59,894 nt of DNA. Source: an uncultured Woeseiaceae bacterium. Lineage in GTDB: Bacteria > Pseudomonadota > Gammaproteobacteria > Steroidobacterales > Woeseiaceae. The number at the start of each line of letters is the position of its first letter. The first letter of the stretch is position 1. The notes under the pieces are model-generated. The model made no database searches. It worked only from the letters and a program-made list of their open reading frames with translations, and had not been told where the DNA came from. This document shows, piece after piece, positions 58,530 through 59,894 of this stretch. Location of the stretch: assembly GCA_947259985.1 (NCBI GenBank), contig CAMYOJ010000005.1:1-59894 (forward strand), in the 5' to 3' direction. Both the position numbers and the translations under genes were made by a program.

Positions 58530-59894
58530 ATGAAGCAGCGCTATGTATACGTGCTCGCCGCATTGCTGGCCGCTATCGGCCTGTCCGTATTTTTCTATAA
58601 ATGGCAGGTGCTCGGCTTTCCGCTGGACGAAGACCAGGAGACGCCGGTGTGGACCATCGAGTCCGCCGTCAGCTTCGACAGTGGTCCAGGATCCATCAAG
58701 GTTCAACTTCAGGTACCGACGCTGACGCCCGGGTTCAGGATCCTCGACGAAAATAGCGTTTCTCGTGGCTACGGTTTCGGCTTCGACTATGGCCGCGGCG
58801 GGCGCGAGGCGCAATGGGCTATCCGCCGTGCGCGCGGCGAGCAGACGATTTACTATCGCATCTCGGTTTACGAGGATGAGGGCGTCGACCAGTCGGATAC
58901 GACGCCGCCGTTCCCGCCGTTGCCCGTCATTGACGAGCCGATCAAGACCGCCGTCGATGTGCTCGTCGCCGACGTGCGGGCGCAATCGGCCGACGAGGCT
59001 TCGTTTACGACCGAGCTGCTGCGGCGCATGAACGACCCGTCACCCGACACCAATGTTGAATTGCTGCTTGCCGGCGTCGATGATGACGGCGACTTCGTCA
59101 GTATCGTAACGACGATACTCGCGACCGCGAGAATCCCCTCGCGCATGGTACGTGGATTCCCGTTATCCGGACGCCAGCGTCATGCACCCGTCGTCGCCTG
59201 GCTCGAAGTTCACGACGGCAACCAGTGGCTGTATTTCAACCCGGCTACGGGCGAAGAGAGCCTGCCCGCACGATTCTTCGTGTGGTGGCGCGGTAACGAA
59301 CCGCTCATCAACGTCGAGGGCGGCAACAACGTCCAGGTCGATTTCGCGATCCAGGAAAATCATCTCGATGCTGTTGCGATCGCCGAGACCCAGGCCGCGC
59401 AACGGGGCACGAGCGCCGTCGATTTTTCGCTCTACAGTCTGCCGATCCAGACGCAGGCCGTTTACGCCGTGCTGCTGATGATCCCGGTCGGCGCGCTGAT
59501 CATGGTAATCATGCGCAACATCATCGGCATCGACGCATTCGGCACGTTCATGCCCGTGCTCATCGCGCTGGCCTTTCGTGAGACCAAGTTGCTGTGGGGT
59601 GTCATCCTGTTCACAACGCTCGTCGCACTCGGCCTGAGCATCCGCTTCCTGCTTGATCGACTGCGCCTGTTGCTGGTGCCGCGGCTCAGTGCCGTTCTGA
59701 TCATTGTCGTTCTGCTCATGATGCTCATCAGCCTGATATCGCACCGGCTCGGCATGGAGACGGGCTTGTCCGTGGCGCTGTTTCCGATGGTCATTATCGC
59801 GATGACGATTGAGCGCATGTCGGTCGTCTGGGAGGAGCGCGGCGCTTCCGATGCGATGCACGCCGGCCTGGGAAGCCTGGTCGTGGCCGTTGCG
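58530..59894 (+). CDS. Inactive transglutaminase-like / 7TM protein, 3' end beyond window
   Basis: At least 455 residues, open to the right edge. It has an N-terminal anchor (YVLAALLAAIGLSVFFY), then a periplasmic transglutaminase-like domain, residues about 40-300. Where active enzymes have the Cys, the context is TARIPSRMVRGFPLSG, and Cys is missing; the His/Asp region is DGNQWLYFNPATGEE. From residue about 310 a multi-helix membrane region begins (AVYAVLLMIPVGALIMVIM and on). This is the inactive-transglutaminase plus 7TM architecture, which is usually followed by a RimK-like glutamate ligase. ATG 58530 follows GGGGGGA. Confidence 0.88.
   Translation, partial: MKQRYVYVLAALLAAIGLSVFFYKWQVLGFPLDEDQETPVWTIESAVSFDSGPGSIKVQLQVPTLTPGFRILDENSVSRGYGFGFDYGRGGREAQWAIRRARGEQTIYYRISVYEDEGVDQSDTTPPFPPLPVIDEPIKTAVDVLVADVRAQSADEASFTTELLRRMNDPSPDTNVELLLAGVDDDGDFVSIVTTILATARIPSRMVRGFPLSGRQRHAPVVAWLEVHDGNQWLYFNPATGEESLPARFFVWWRGNEPLINVEGGNNVQVDFAIQENHLDAVAIAETQAAQRGTSAVDFSLYSLPIQTQAVYAVLLMIPVGALIMVIMRNIIGIDAFGTFMPVLIALAFRETKLLWGVILFTTLVALGLSIRFLLDRLRLLLVPRLSAVLIIVVLLMMLISLISHRLGMETGLSVALFPMVIIAMTIERMSVVWEERGASDAMHAGLGSLVVAVA

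Overview
This 59.9-kb window is a dense, high-GC stretch of bacterial chromosome. Gene content and order point to a gammaproteobacterium. The cues are ybeZ-ybeY-ybeX-lnt, leuS-lptE, holA-nadD-rsfS-rlmH, maf-rng-yhdP-tldD, zapA-6S RNA-fau next to ygfB-pepP-ubiH-ubiI, rplM-rpsI, purE/purK and a close Crp/Vfr homologue. I infer a marine or sediment lineage near Chromatiales/Woeseiales from overall character only; no 16S rRNA is present. No phage, integrase, transposase gene, CRISPR array or resistance island is visible. Genes abut or overlap by 1-14 bp in many places, TTG and GTG starts are common, and no gap without a gene exceeds 300 bp.

Layout. 1-7.4 kb: the end of an ABC-F ATPase (uup), slyX, a very large two-module membrane protein broken by a frameshift, a YjdF-type membrane protein, a secreted alpha/beta hydrolase and an orphan ATP-grasp ligase. 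7.3-15.1 kb: uvrA (minus), an MFS exporter, ssb, a fused ATP sulfurylase/APS kinase, and miaB. 15.2-22.1 kb: ybeZ, ybeY, ybeX, lnt, leuS, lptE. 22.1-27.5 kb: an insertion relative to the usual lptE-holA order, holding an HExxH protein, a membrane protein, a 260-bp inverted-repeat element, hisI, cysS, sufE, yidD, an unknown membrane protein and a Trm112-like protein. 27.5-38.3 kb: holA, nadD, rsfS, rlmH running directly into maf, rng, yhdP, a nitrilase-family gene and tldD.

38.3-49.7 kb: a CRP-box-preceded 56-residue small ORF with its own terminator, a small membrane protein facing an ExeA-like ATPase with an FHA domain, purK-purE, a half-length darP, tldE, a YihY/BrkB protein, purC, djlA, rpe, a 40-bp perfect palindrome, crp, coq7 and a DUF481 outer membrane protein. 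49.8-53.8 kb: rplM, rpsI, tRNA-Gln(CUG) with 3'-end remnants downstream, rpiA, a Lys/Arg-rich histone-H1-like gene with 90-bp tandem repeats, fau, 6S RNA, zapA and a zapB-like gene. 54.1-59.9 kb: ygfB, pepP, ubiH, a UbiI-type hydroxylase and the start of an inactive-transglutaminase/7TM protein that leaves the window.

Working together: coq7, ubiH and ubiI cover the three ring hydroxylations of ubiquinone synthesis. TldD and TldE are the two halves of one protease. rpe and rpiA serve the pentose phosphate pathway. purC, purE and purK serve purine synthesis. The encoded Crp keeps the E. coli DNA-recognition residues, and a near-consensus CRP box precedes the small ORF at 38.4 kb. The most novel-looking items are that regulated small ORF, the 260-bp element whose two ends supply the stop codons of two convergent genes, the duplicated membrane protein, the histone-like repeat gene, and the tRNA-Gln remnants.
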